Positions 6,552 through 13,870 of a stretch of 18,488 nt of DNA are shown piece after piece. Both the position numbers and the translations under genes were made by a program. How positions within the stretch are numbered: the stretch's first letter is position 1; every line of letters begins with the position of its first letter. Below the pieces are notes generated by a model. It was not told where the DNA came from. It did not search any database and was given only the letters and a program-made list of their open reading frames with translations. The stretch comes from Patescibacteria group bacterium (GTDB lineage Bacteria > Patescibacteriota > Microgenomatia > UBA10105 > UBA927): positions 1 to 18,488 of the forward strand of contig DPYI01000012.1 in assembly GCA_003545435.1 (NCBI GenBank), in the 5' to 3' direction.

Positions 6552-7475
6552 TCATTGTTTCCTCAGTTTGTGGAATGGGTGATAGTGGATCCTTCTTTCG
6601 GCAATAAATATACCCCCGAAGATACATAGTGCACCGATGATAAAAGGAATCGTGATCGGCTCGTGGAGCATGAAGAATGCCAGGATCGTTCCTGCTACCG
6701 GATCGATGTACGTGAATATTGAAGATTCACTGGCTGAAATTTTTGAAAGTCCGTAGGCAAACAAGCTGAACGCTATGGTGCTGGAAAAAACCGATCCGAA
6801 TGCTATACCCGTAAATCCTTTTATATCAATTGCCTGATAGAGGAGCGGGTTTCGTCCAAACTCAAAGGTAGCAAGGGGCAGAAATGATAATCCGCCTATG
6901 ATAAATGCCCAGAACGTCAAAACAAGGGGATTCTGGTCATGAAAAAGTCTTCGTCCGGTGAGGGTCGCAAGAACTGCAAACACTGTTGCAAGGACGAGAT
7001 ATAGATTGCCGATAAAATTTCCGTCAAGACCGTTATAATATATAGGTTCAAATACGATTGCAGCAACACCGATCGTGCCGACTACCATACCGATTATTTT
7101 TCTTTTTGTTACTGTTTCATCCAAAAGAAATGGCGCTACGAGAAAAATAAGAAGGGGTTGAGCAGATGCGATAACAGGAGCATTAAGAGAGAGAGTTAAC
7201 TGAAGTCCAAGAAAGAAAAAAATAATGTTTAAGGTGATTCCGGTAAGCGAATACCAGAATAGTTTAAACCAGTGTTTTTTGTTGAGTGTCGGGATAGCAC
7301 ATTGTTTTGTTGCGATTAGGTATACTCCCAAGAAAATACTTGCCAGGAAGAACCGCCAGAATGCCAAAGTGAATGGAGGAATATTGGTAAGCGACCATTT
7401 GAAAATCGGGGAGGCACATCCCCAGATGATATTGGCGATGATAAGAGCTAAGATTCCTTTTTGGACAGAGTTCAC
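6552..7475 (-). CDS. EamA/DMT-family transporter
   Basis: The roughly 307-aa protein is very hydrophobic with about ten predicted membrane helices in two similar halves, the drug/metabolite transporter layout. Family hallmarks are visible: the first helix with ANIIWGCASPIFKW, PPFTLAFWRFFLAS, and a second-half PVAGTILAFFMLHEPIT. Such proteins export or import small metabolites; the substrate cannot be told from sequence. I prefer a GTG start at 7475 (NSVQKGILALIIANIIWG) because the family begins there. A TTG start at 7541 would add 22 residues encoded by a perfect GC-rich hairpin that is more likely intergenic. It follows hisS on the same strand, and a REP-like repeat begins right after the stop. 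Confidence 0.88.
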   Translation of the reverse strand: MNSVQKGILALIIANIIWGCASPIFKWSLTNIPPFTLAFWRFFLASIFLGVYLIATKQCAIPTLNKKHWFKLFWYSLTGITLNIIFFFLGLQLTLSLNAPVIASAQPLLIFLVAPFLLDETVTKRKIIGMVVGTIGVAAIVFEPIYYNGLDGNFIGNLYLVLATVFAVLATLTGRRLFHDQNPLVLTFWAFIIGGLSFLPLATFEFGRNPLLYQAIDIKGFTGIAFGSVFSSTIAFSLFAYGLSKISASESSIFTYIDPVAGTILAFFMLHEPITIPFIIGALCIFGGIFIAERRIHYHPFHKLRKQ

Positions 7476-7488
7476 GTTTGATTTTAAT

Positions 7489-7523
7489 AAGGCCTCGCCT
7501 TGCAGTACGCAAGGCGAGGCCTT
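7489..7523. repeat. Perfect 15-bp GC-rich hairpin between hisS and EamA
   Basis: AAGGCCTCGCCTTGC at 7489-7503 and its exact complement at 7509-7523 flank a 5-nt loop. It lies between the hisS stop and the likely EamA start. On the minus strand the bases after the stem are ATTAAAAT, not a U-tract, so it is a poor intrinsic terminator. It may be an mRNA-stabilising hairpin or a small palindromic element. Confidence 0.75.
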
Positions 7524-7547
7524 GCGAAATACCCAAAGCAAATTCCT

Positions 7548-8762
7548 TTAGATTCCTTTCAATTCCTTTACTATTTCTTCAACAGGAATGATTTTTGATG
7601 TTCTCTCTTTCATATTTTTCAACTGGACTGTTTTATTTTTCACTTCCTCCGGTCCCTGGATGATGACAAAGGAGATTCCTTTTTTATCCGCATACTTTAA
7701 TTGTTTTTCGAGTCTTACGGATGGATCAGGATATAATTCTGTTGATACTCCCGCGTTTCTTAACAATGCACTCGTTTGTATCGCCGTATTCCATATATCA
7801 GGGATAAACACCGTTACCAGAACCTTTATGTTTTCAAGAATTGCCGGCAAGAGTCCGCACGTTTCAATCGCCTCCAGTGTCCGATCAAAGCCGAACGCGA
7901 TACCCGTTGCAGGGATATCTCTTCCGGTGATGCGTTTCATCATTCCATCATAGCGTTCTCCACCGCCGACTGATCCGGCTTGATACTCAGGAATGACAAT
8001 TTCCCATATTGGCCCTTGTGAGTAGGAGAATGACCGAGCAAGCGTTGGAGCGAATTGATAATTATTCTCCGAAAAACCATAGTTTTTAAGATAAGAAAAT
8101 ATACTACTGATTGTTTCATCAGGATTAAGATTTTTTACATAGGTCAGGTATTCAAGTGCTTTTTCTTTCGCAATTCCTTTTTGAACCATATCAGCAATGA
8201 CGCCATCTTCACCAATCTTTTTCAGTTTATCAATTGCAACGAGCGCTTCGTACGGAAATCCTTTCATAAGATCACGATTATTGACCAGAATAATGACATT
8301 TTTAAATCCAAGTTTTTGATAAATATCGATATTGGATGCTATGACTTCGGCGTCCGCTAAGGGTGATGCGATACCGAATATGTCAATGTCAAATTGCGTA
8401 AATTCGCGATACCGTCCTTTTTGCGGTTTTTCCGCCCGAAACGTTGACTGGATTTGATATCTCCTAAAAGGAAATACGAGCTTGTCAGCATACTGACCAA
8501 TAACTCGGCACGTGGGCACAGTTTGATCATAGCGTAGCGCTACTTTTCTTCCCCCTTGATCCGTAAATGAGAAGAAAAGTTTTTCGTCTTCGCCAATTTC
8601 TCCGGCAAAAAGCTCGAGGGGTTCAAGGGTTGGGGTTTCCAGCGGTTCATATCCCCATGCCTCTGTATACTCGATGAGTTTGTTTTTAAGCCAATTTCGT
8701 TTTCTTGCCTCTTCAGGCAGAAAGTCCCGAAATCCTTTGAGCGTTTGAATAGTTGTATTCAT
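7548..8762 (-). CDS. hisS: Histidyl-tRNA synthetase
   Basis: A class II aminoacyl-tRNA synthetase of 404 aa that charges tRNA-His. The N-terminus has GFRDFLPEEARKRNWL (motif 1 region). Motif 2 is FRAEKPQKGRYREFTQFDIDIFG. The histidine-binding and motif 3 region reads VGGGERYDGMMKRITGRDIPATGIAFGFDRT; the usual GGGRYDGL appears here with an extra Glu (GGGERYDGM), and the histidine A region is replaced by a divergent sequence, as in HisS/HisZ-like branches. The C-terminal anticodon-binding domain spans about residues 315-404. Start ATG 8762 has a GAAAGG Shine-Dalgarno at good spacing. It follows the radical SAM gene by 46 nt and probably has its own promoter too. Confidence 0.92.
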   Translation of the reverse strand: MNTTIQTLKGFRDFLPEEARKRNWLKNKLIEYTEAWGYEPLETPTLEPLELFAGEIGEDEKLFFSFTDQGGRKVALRYDQTVPTCRVIGQYADKLVFPFRRYQIQSTFRAEKPQKGRYREFTQFDIDIFGIASPLADAEVIASNIDIYQKLGFKNVIILVNNRDLMKGFPYEALVAIDKLKKIGEDGVIADMVQKGIAKEKALEYLTYVKNLNPDETISSIFSYLKNYGFSENNYQFAPTLARSFSYSQGPIWEIVIPEYQAGSVGGGERYDGMMKRITGRDIPATGIAFGFDRTLEAIETCGLLPAILENIKVLVTVFIPDIWNTAIQTSALLRNAGVSTELYPDPSVRLEKQLKYADKKGISFVIIQGPEEVKNKTVQLKNMKERTSKIIPVEEIVKELKGI

Positions 8763-8774
8763 AGATTACCTTTC

Positions 8775-8803
8775 ATAGTAACAAGTTTTCTAATTCTATA
8801 CAA
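8775..8803 (-). promoter_or_regulatory. Candidate hisS promoter
   Basis: On the minus strand TTGTAT (8803-8798) and TACTAT (8780-8775) are separated by 17 bp, in the short gap after the radical SAM stop. Transcription would begin near 8768, close to the hisS ATG. The match is moderate, and read-through from upstream is equally possible. Confidence 0.4.
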
Positions 8804-8808
8804 TGGTT

Positions 8809-10005
8809 TTATGCATTTTCTAGGATATTTGTTATACATATATCCTGCCCGGCAAAGAACGGATCCGCTTCTCCGTTTCGTTTAGCCCATGCAAATGCAT
8901 TCATCCGGCATCCACCCATACATAAGGGTTGATATTCGCACGAATCACGTGCACACATACCCCGTAGATTGTTTCGTAATGCGTCACCTGTAATTGCAGG
9001 TTTGGTATATGTTATAGATCCGTCCTTGTAGTATCCAACACACGCTTCGTCAAATGACAGTCCAATAAAACAAGAATATGCTTTTTTTGTAGCCAGTGAA
9101 ATTCCTACGAACTGACGGTCTAGCATCATGCAGAAATATTTGCTTTTTGGAGTATTCGTATCAATTCCAGCTAACTGCTGATATATTGACGAACCAAAAA
9201 AATTCGGTCCGAATGATCCGCCGAATAACGTCAATTTCATTTTATTCCCAACCAATTTTCTCGATCTATTGAGATTTTCCAGGAATCGTACTGTCCCTTC
9301 CTGAGTTAGAAAATATTCATTTGGGAGTGATTGAGCATTACCAAAAGGACGCACGCGTAAAAACTGGATATTCTCAACGCCGATATTTCCCAGTCGTATA
9401 ACAGTGCTTTCAATGTCGTCAACGTTCCGGGCAAAGATTGGCATGAATGTGCTCACTTCAAATCCATTACGAATTGCCAGAGCGACATTTGATATGAGTT
9501 GTTCATATTCATCAGGATTATTTCTCGTATATGCTGCATATGATTCTTTTCCTCCGGGAACAGTAATAACGAGCTTTTTCATATTCGCTTTTTTTAGAGA
9601 CTCAATGACTCCTTCTTTATTAAGAATTCTTCCGTTGGTTAGTGTCCGGGATATGTCCTGGTCTGCCATGACAGGCAAAACCGATAACGCCGTTGTTATT
9701 TCTTTAGGATACATCGCAAGGCTTGAAGGATCAGGTTCTCCCAGTGCCTTAATCATGCCGCGTAATTCTTGAAATGTATCATTTGTTAATCTCACAAATC
9801 CGGGTCCTCCGGATTCATTAAAGAAACACGCAGTACACGATTGGTTACACGGAGTTTCAATGAGTATATCCCGAATCTGTGTTTTAGGTTTCTGTTCCAT
9901 AACAGACAACAGCGCTTCCTTGGACGGTAACTTTGTCGCGCGCTGTATCCGTTCATCGAGCGTTCCTGAGTTTGTTAGAAAAGTATCTAAATATTGTTCT
10001 TTCAT
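8809..10005 (-). CDS. Radical SAM protein with SPASM-like C-terminus
   Basis: A 398-aa protein with the radical SAM iron-sulfur motif C-x3-C-x2-C at Cys53, Cys57, Cys60 (ETPCNQSCTACFF). The C-terminal quarter is cysteine-rich (CMM, YSC, GMC, DSC, LCMGGCR, then DIC near residue 390), the pattern of a SPASM/twitch domain holding auxiliary Fe-S clusters. SPASM proteins often modify peptides, sometimes other substrates. No obvious small precursor peptide gene is seen next to it. It has a good Shine-Dalgarno (AGGAGA, 8 nt before ATG 10005). It follows the nucleoside hydrolase gene, separated by 173 nt with an intrinsic terminator and a possible antiterminator, and precedes hisS. The exact reaction is unknown. 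Confidence 0.88.
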   Translation of the reverse strand: MKEQYLDTFLTNSGTLDERIQRATKLPSKEALLSVMEQKPKTQIRDILIETPCNQSCTACFFNESGGPGFVRLTNDTFQELRGMIKALGEPDPSSLAMYPKEITTALSVLPVMADQDISRTLTNGRILNKEGVIESLKKANMKKLVITVPGGKESYAAYTRNNPDEYEQLISNVALAIRNGFEVSTFMPIFARNVDDIESTVIRLGNIGVENIQFLRVRPFGNAQSLPNEYFLTQEGTVRFLENLNRSRKLVGNKMKLTLFGGSFGPNFFGSSIYQQLAGIDTNTPKSKYFCMMLDRQFVGISLATKKAYSCFIGLSFDEACVGYYKDGSITYTKPAITGDALRNNLRGMCARDSCEYQPLCMGGCRMNAFAWAKRNGEADPFFAGQDICITNILENA

Positions 10006-10035
10006 AAAATTTGTCTCCTATACCATTTTTTCCAC

Positions 10036-10058
10036 AAAAAAACCCGCCGGTTGGCGGG
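10036..10058 (-). terminator. Intrinsic terminator in the radical SAM leader
   Basis: On the minus strand a 6-bp stem CCCGCC/GGCGGG with loop AACC (10058-10043) is followed by seven Ts (10042-10036). It sits 30 nt before the radical SAM start codon and after the nucleoside hydrolase stop, so it either ends that operon or acts as an attenuator for the radical SAM gene. Confidence 0.8.
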
Positions 10059-10095
10059 TGTTGTTTCAATGGATATCTTTTTTATGCCACAAAAA

Positions 10096-10116
10096 CCCTG
10101 CCAACCGTACGGATGG
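10096..10116 (-). promoter_or_regulatory. Candidate antiterminator and competing hairpin
   Basis: Read on the minus strand, GGTTGGCAGGG (10106-10096) can pair with CCCGCCAACC (10058-10049), ten pairs with one bulged A, which would sequester the 5' arm of the terminator. The same GGTTGG can instead pair with the preceding CCATCC around a GTAC loop (10116-10101). This gives the three-state logic of an attenuator. Alternatively, the similarity of GGCAGGGTTTTTGTGG here and GGCGGGTTTTTTTGTGG below reflects a simple tandem duplication. Confidence 0.4.
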
Positions 10117-10178
10117 AATAATAATACCAATGTGATTGGGTTCTCTGGGTTTTCATACAAAGTAATTATATCATATGG

Positions 10179-11108
10179 TTAGAACTTCAACAACTCACGT
10201 TTCATTATTGAATTTAACAGTGAATAGAAGAGCATTGTATTCACTTTATTTATGACTCGGATATTTTTGATTGGATTGTCTGCTTGTACGATTTTTCCTC
10301 TGTTTTTTCCTTTTTGAATGACAGTACATGATTGACGTTTTGTAAATGAAGCAATGGATGGATTTATTATGACGGAGGCGGCAAGCGGGTCATAAAAATA
10401 TTGAAAATCGTTTTGGTTGTTTTTGATAATTTTTTTTATGATTATTCCATACGGATTATCCGGGATTTTGAGTGATTGCGTTTTGTCGAAAGCAAGTTGT
10501 CTGCAACCATCAAGAGAAACTAGTTTAATCGGAATTGACGATGAACAAACGATAGATGCTGCTTTTGGATCAAGAAAGAAATTATATTCCGATACGAAAT
10601 CAGGCCCGACATTCCCTTTTGTCTGTACGGCTCCACCCATGATAATAAGCTGAGCAATCTTTTTTTCAAACGCCATTCCATATTTATTTATAACTTTAGC
10701 AATATTTGTGAGAGGACCGAGGCAGAAAATTGTAGTACGACGGGAACTGTTCAATACTTTCTGACCGTACCACTTTTCTATGGGAATAGTTGTCGGTACG
10801 GTCATTGATGACACGGACAATGCGGATCGCAAAAATGTCAGTTGTGTTGAGTTTATACAATCCTGTGCGGGGAAGCTGTCATTCCATGAAATTCGCGAAA
10901 GTGCTCTCAAGGAGCCGACACATATTTCTTTTTTGATGCTCACATAGTCTAAGATCTTAAGTAGATTACGTGCTCCGGTGTCCGGATTTACCAAACCAAA
11001 TACCGTGCTGATTCCAATAATACGGTTTGACAGTTTCGCCATAAGCATCAGAATTGCAACAATGTCATCCATTCCGGCATCCGTATCGATAAGAATATTT
11101 GTATTCAT
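10179..11108 (-). CDS. Inosine-uridine-type nucleoside hydrolase
   Basis: A 309-aa protein of the IUNH family, which cleaves the N-glycosidic bond of ribonucleosides to free base and ribose. The calcium-binding start is DTDAGMDD (9-16). Also visible are GPLTNIA, IMGGAVQTKGNVGPDFVSEYN (the usual IMGG...EFN) and DPLAAS. The position of the usual VxGN (here VFGLVN) lacks the expected Asn right after Gly, which may alter ribose contacts. Start ATG 11108 overlaps the TGA of the upstream PRTase-HAD gene as ATGA, with AAAGGA upstream, so translation is probably coupled. An extended start at 11159 is unlikely. The C-terminus (after about 270) is basic. The substrate is unknown. Confidence 0.87.
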   Translation of the reverse strand: MNTNILIDTDAGMDDIVAILMLMAKLSNRIIGISTVFGLVNPDTGARNLLKILDYVSIKKEICVGSLRALSRISWNDSFPAQDCINSTQLTFLRSALSVSSMTVPTTIPIEKWYGQKVLNSSRRTTIFCLGPLTNIAKVINKYGMAFEKKIAQLIIMGGAVQTKGNVGPDFVSEYNFFLDPKAASIVCSSSIPIKLVSLDGCRQLAFDKTQSLKIPDNPYGIIIKKIIKNNQNDFQYFYDPLAASVIINPSIASFTKRQSCTVIQKGKNRGKIVQADNPIKNIRVINKVNTMLFYSLLNSIMKRELLKF

Positions 11109-12673
11109 ATGGCGATCCTTTCTAATTGATCGGGAGAAGAGATGAGTATGGCATTCCACCCCAAAGCCTTTGCTGGAGCAACATCTGTTTCTTCCTGATC
11201 TCCGATTGATATAATGTTTTGCGGTTTATATCTTTTTGAGAGCATGGAAAAAATTTCCTGTTTTAGTTCAAAATCTTCACCTGTGTATATGGATTCAAAC
11301 GCATCCGTTATACCCAGATATTCAGTGACTTTTGTCTGCCATATATTTGGAGCGGAGGTGACAAGAACCAGTTTTTTATTTGTTTTTTCCAATTCCCGAA
11401 TCTTATTTACCGGAATGGTATAGTTTTGGAGTATTCCTTCGGGATTGATATTCCAGACAGCATCAAAATACTCTTTACGCGAGACTCCGAATTTTTGTCT
11501 TACATACGCGCTTAATCCGATTGGATCTTTCAAACCTTCTTTTACCACTTTTTGCGCTTCTGAAGATGAACATTCTGAAAGCATTTCAATATAAGCTTGT
11601 GCATTTTGGAGAACCTTTCGCTCCAATTGAGACCCTCCGTAGCCATTATTTTCTCCGTCCAATTGGTAGAGCGTTCCGTCCATATCAAAAAGAACGACTT
11701 CCCGATTTTGTTCTTTTTCGATATATGCGTCGCAGGAAAGAAGATAATCTACAACCCGCATGGTGGGGATTGCTGGGAGAGTTTTTCGTTCGTCAGTTGG
11801 TAGGGTAAAGCCGGCTTTTTGAATATCTGAAAACGTGATTTCCTTTCCCAAGGCCGATTCCCATGACAAAAAGAGGCTTGTCTGAGCATCAATGATTGCG
11901 GAACTGATATCAAAAAAGTTATCGAACATGTCAAAGCTTGCACCTTTTCCGTCACTCCATGGATATACATACGGAGTTGCATACCATAACCCATTTTTAT
12001 CCTCCTGATTTATCAGTTTGCCGCCAAAAATACCGAAATCCCGAAGATCAACCCAATCATAAAGATTACGTATGGGATTGATGATGTCCGTGGAAATGTT
12101 TTGATCGCTAAGTTGTTCTTGCCCACCGTTACCGATAAATCCGAGAACGGTGCACTGTTCGTTTTTTATCCCAATGGTAGATAAGTACTTTTGTACGGTT
12201 TCTTGTACAGTTCCGCCGGTAAATACACCGTCATCAACAATCATAATTTGACGATCGGCAATATCAGGAACTCTTTTATTCAGCGCAGCCAACTGATCAG
12301 AAAAATTTGAATCAGTGATTCTGGGAATCCGTTTTCCATCTGATGTTCTGCAGATACTAAACCGTGCGAATTTGTCCTGATATGCTTCATCGCCTTCAAT
12401 TGCAGAAAGGAGAAACCTGTCAAGACACAAACAAAACGTTTTATCGGTATCAAGAAATTCTTTAACTTTTTTGGAAAGCGCATCATCGATTATTTCTTCA
12501 CGAAATGAAGCAAGATCAATACAGTTTTCAAGTAATGAAGATGTGAGCATGGTTGATACATCGCTAAAATATCGATTGATACCCGTTTCATCCATAGGAA
12601 TATCCGGCGATAGTTTTCGCCATATCCCTTTTGTGTCTTCTGTGAGAACAAATGTCTGATTACCGGATTCCAT
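11105..12673 (-). CDS. Phosphoribosyltransferase-HAD phosphatase fusion
   Basis: A 522-aa two-enzyme fusion. The N-terminal half (about 70-220) is a type I phosphoribosyltransferase: the PRPP loop is IVDDGVFTGGT at 145-155. The C-terminal half is a HAD-superfamily hydrolase: motif I DMDGT (330-334), motif II VTSAP near 438-442, Lys471, and motif IV GDQEETD (491-497), with a helical cap between. A linker region (about 220-320) has no clear assignment. The pair could join or release a base and PRPP and then remove a phosphate, giving nucleoside-type chemistry that fits the overlapping nucleoside hydrolase gene. I start at ATG 12673, 9 nt after a perfect AGGAGG; an ATG at 12679 is too close to it. 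It is first in its operon after a long leader. Confidence 0.88.
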   Translation of the reverse strand: MESGNQTFVLTEDTKGIWRKLSPDIPMDETGINRYFSDVSTMLTSSLLENCIDLASFREEIIDDALSKKVKEFLDTDKTFCLCLDRFLLSAIEGDEAYQDKFARFSICRTSDGKRIPRITDSNFSDQLAALNKRVPDIADRQIMIVDDGVFTGGTVQETVQKYLSTIGIKNEQCTVLGFIGNGGQEQLSDQNISTDIINPIRNLYDWVDLRDFGIFGGKLINQEDKNGLWYATPYVYPWSDGKGASFDMFDNFFDISSAIIDAQTSLFLSWESALGKEITFSDIQKAGFTLPTDERKTLPAIPTMRVVDYLLSCDAYIEKEQNREVVLFDMDGTLYQLDGENNGYGGSQLERKVLQNAQAYIEMLSECSSSEAQKVVKEGLKDPIGLSAYVRQKFGVSRKEYFDAVWNINPEGILQNYTIPVNKIRELEKTNKKLVLVTSAPNIWQTKVTEYLGITDAFESIYTGEDFELKQEIFSMLSKRYKPQNIISIGDQEETDVAPAKALGWNAILISSPDQLERIAI

Positions 12674-12679
12674 ATTCAT

Positions 12680-12924
12680 ATACCTCCTTTTATTGCCGCA
12701 GAAATAATACAAATCCTGCGGATGGTGGAGGGGAGGAATAATTACAAATCTACTAATCTACAAATGGCAAATGGGGGAAAATGCTCGCCTCAACCACGCG
12801 CACGATTTAGTTGAGGGTATGATGGAGAGAAGAAGTGCACGAAGAAACACCGGTTCTACAGCCGGTTTTGAAAGTCGAATTCAAATTGATTCCTTGATTT
12901 GTATTCATACGCATATATTAACGT
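12680..12924 (-). promoter_or_regulatory. Long 5' leader of the PRTase-HAD operon
   Basis: If the promoter at 12931-12960 is used, the message has a leader of about 250 nt without a gene. On the minus strand it contains stems CCTCAAC (12816-12810) with GTTGAGG (12794-12788), ACCGG with CCGGT in the 12849-12866 stretch, and CCGCAG (12721-12716) with CTGCGG (12701-12696) just before the AGGAGG. Post-transcriptional control is possible, but no known riboswitch class is recognised. Confidence 0.3.
12744..12771. repeat. Fragment of the family 2 repeat
   Basis: A short stretch of ACAAATCTAC/TAATCTACAAATGGCAAAT words that matches the end of the repeats at 3630-3747 and 15895-16005. It lies inside the PRTase-HAD leader and is probably a decayed copy. 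Confidence 0.5.
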
Positions 12925-12960
12925 GTTAACATGTTAACACGTTAATACGTGGTTTGTCAA
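12916..12960 (-). promoter_or_regulatory. PRTase-HAD operon promoter overlapped by a 32-bp palindrome
   Basis: On the minus strand a perfect TTGACA (12960-12955) lies 18 bp from TAACAT (12936-12931). The -10 sits at the centre of a perfect 32-bp palindrome (12916-12947) whose core GTGTTAACATGTTAACAC recurs at 13491-13514. A repressor bound here would block the -10. The palindrome also reads as 8-bp TTAANNNN words, like other word-repeats in this window, so it may not be a true operator. Confidence 0.5.
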
Positions 12961-12969
12961 GAGAGGAAA

Positions 12970-12997
12970 TAGCAGGATGGACTTAGCAGGATAGACT
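12970..12997. repeat. Tandem 14-bp direct repeats upstream of the -35
   Basis: TAGCAGGATGGACT (12970-12983) is followed without gap by TAGCAGGATAGACT (12984-12997), one mismatch. They lie 9 bp upstream of the TTGACA of the PRTase-HAD promoter, a usual position for activator-binding iterons. The bound protein is unknown; the adjacent YerC-like gene is a candidate. Confidence 0.55.
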
Positions 12998-13043
12998 AGG
13001 CAAGCAACAAGTGAAATGAAAGGAATGAAATGATAAAGTTCGG

Positions 13044-13448
13044 TTACATCACGTTAGGTTTTTTGAGGCCACGAAGCTTTCCGCTATGATAATACGAGTC
13101 CGGAACATCAGAATCGTGGAATTTTGCAGGAAACAATCGATCGGCAACAGCTTTATATCCGCCCATTCCGTTATGGAGCCAGTGGGCGACGCGTGCGACC
13201 GTCGTTGTTGAGGTTTTCAGTTTTTTCGCTATTTCTAGGTATGGTTTGCCTTCCATGAGGAGCTTCACCATTTGCCAGCGGTTGGAAAATTCCTTTATTT
13301 CTGCCATGGTCAGAAGATCTCTGAAAAAGTTTGCTTCTTCCTCTTTGGTTTTAAGTGAAAGAATTGCTTCAAACAACTCTTTCGCTTCTTTTGTGGGATA
13401 AGAAGAGGGAGTATCTGTTTTATACGGCTCCATTTTAAACTTACTCAT
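13044..13448 (-). CDS. TrpR/YerC-YecD family DNA-binding regulator
   Basis: A 134-aa all-helical protein. The helix-turn-helix is easily seen at about residues 68-92: PYLEIAKKLKTSTTTVARVAHWL followed by HNGMGGY, the pattern of the YerC/YecD branch of the Trp-repressor superfamily. The preceding helices (AIKEF..W.MVKLL) form the dimer core. Tryptophan as the ligand should not be assumed for this branch. There is a Pro/Ser-containing N-terminal extension and a basic C-terminal tail. It is encoded directly upstream of the PRTase-HAD operon on the same strand, and palindromes with a shared core lie before both promoters, which suggests (inference) that it controls both. Confidence 0.9.
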   Translation of the reverse strand: MSKFKMEPYKTDTPSSYPTKEAKELFEAILSLKTKEEEANFFRDLLTMAEIKEFSNRWQMVKLLMEGKPYLEIAKKLKTSTTTVARVAHWLHNGMGGYKAVADRLFPAKFHDSDVPDSYYHSGKLRGLKKPNVM

Positions 13449-13456
13449 ATAAAGTA

Positions 13457-13486
13457 ACTATATCATGAAATAATATATACATGCAA
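13457..13486 (-). promoter_or_regulatory. Candidate promoter of the yerC-like gene
   Basis: On the minus strand TTGCAT (13486-13481) and TATAGT (13462-13457) are 18 bp apart. The start would fall a few bases before the ATG at 13448, again a near-leaderless arrangement. The palindrome at 13491-13514 ends just upstream of the -35. Confidence 0.5.
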
Positions 13487-13490
13487 TGTT

Positions 13491-13514
13491 ATCGTGTTAA
13501 CATGTTAACACGAT
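13491..13514. promoter_or_regulatory. 24-bp palindrome sharing the operator-like core
   Basis: A perfect 24-bp palindrome with core GTGTTAACATGTTAACAC, identical to the core at 12916-12947. Located just upstream of the yerC-like promoter, it could be an autoregulatory site, or another copy of a palindromic repeat family. Confidence 0.5.
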
Positions 13515-13552
13515 GTATTAATCCTTACCTATTACATTTGTATAATGATTAC

Positions 13553-13870
13553 CAGGAATGGTGCATAGAAGAAACACTCAGGAGAATCTGAGCTATTGAA
13601 ATCCCTATGTTGACAATCGTCAAAAGTACAACGAACAGGTCAAATAATTTTTGTTTGGGTATGTCATTCATATGGTTCATCCGTACAGTTTTGATACGAA
13701 TTCTACGGATGAAAAGGAGGATATTACTGAGGGGTTAGACGGGAAATCTCGACTCTTTCACGCGTAGAATTTATTTACCGTAGCTATAGCGGCTCATCCA
13801 CGAGAAGAAGCCCATATGACCGAAGCTTATGGGCTGAAGAAGTTGAGATGATATGGTCAATAAATTCATA
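13553..13870 (+). ncRNA. Candidate non-coding RNA in a 470-nt gap
   Basis: No plausible gene lies between 13449 and 13921, but the sequence is highly self-complementary. Helices: CTCAG 13577-13581 with CTGAG 13588-13592; TTGAC 13610-13614 with GTCAA 13619-13623; TTCATCCGTA 13676-13685 with its perfect complement 13704-13713 (10 bp); 13767-13779 with 13855-13867 (12 of 13 pairs); and, inside that, AGCCCATA 13809-13816 with TATGGGCT 13828-13835 (8 bp). A TATAAT at 13541-13546 on the plus strand would start a transcript near 13553. It does not carry the signatures of RNase P RNA, tmRNA or SRP RNA that I would recognise. Strand and ends are inferred; a minus-strand leader of the yerC-like gene is the alternative. 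Confidence 0.45.

Noticed and set aside
6389..6607. Plus-strand 72-aa frame with AGLDPASL and QGGLGGRNDK
   Set aside because: This is the usual translation of a palindromic repeat, not a gene.
9860..10135. Plus-strand frames across the terminator region
   Set aside because: They overlap the radical SAM start and the terminator, with no protein-like pattern.
10022..10178. T-box leader for the downstream hisS
   Set aside because: The conserved T-box antiterminator sequence is absent and the leader is too short for a specifier domain; hisS is also not the first gene.
13607..13738. Plus-strand 43-codon open frame
   Set aside because: No Shine-Dalgarno or suitable promoter spacing, and it cuts through the strong 10-bp hairpin; RNA structure explains the region better.
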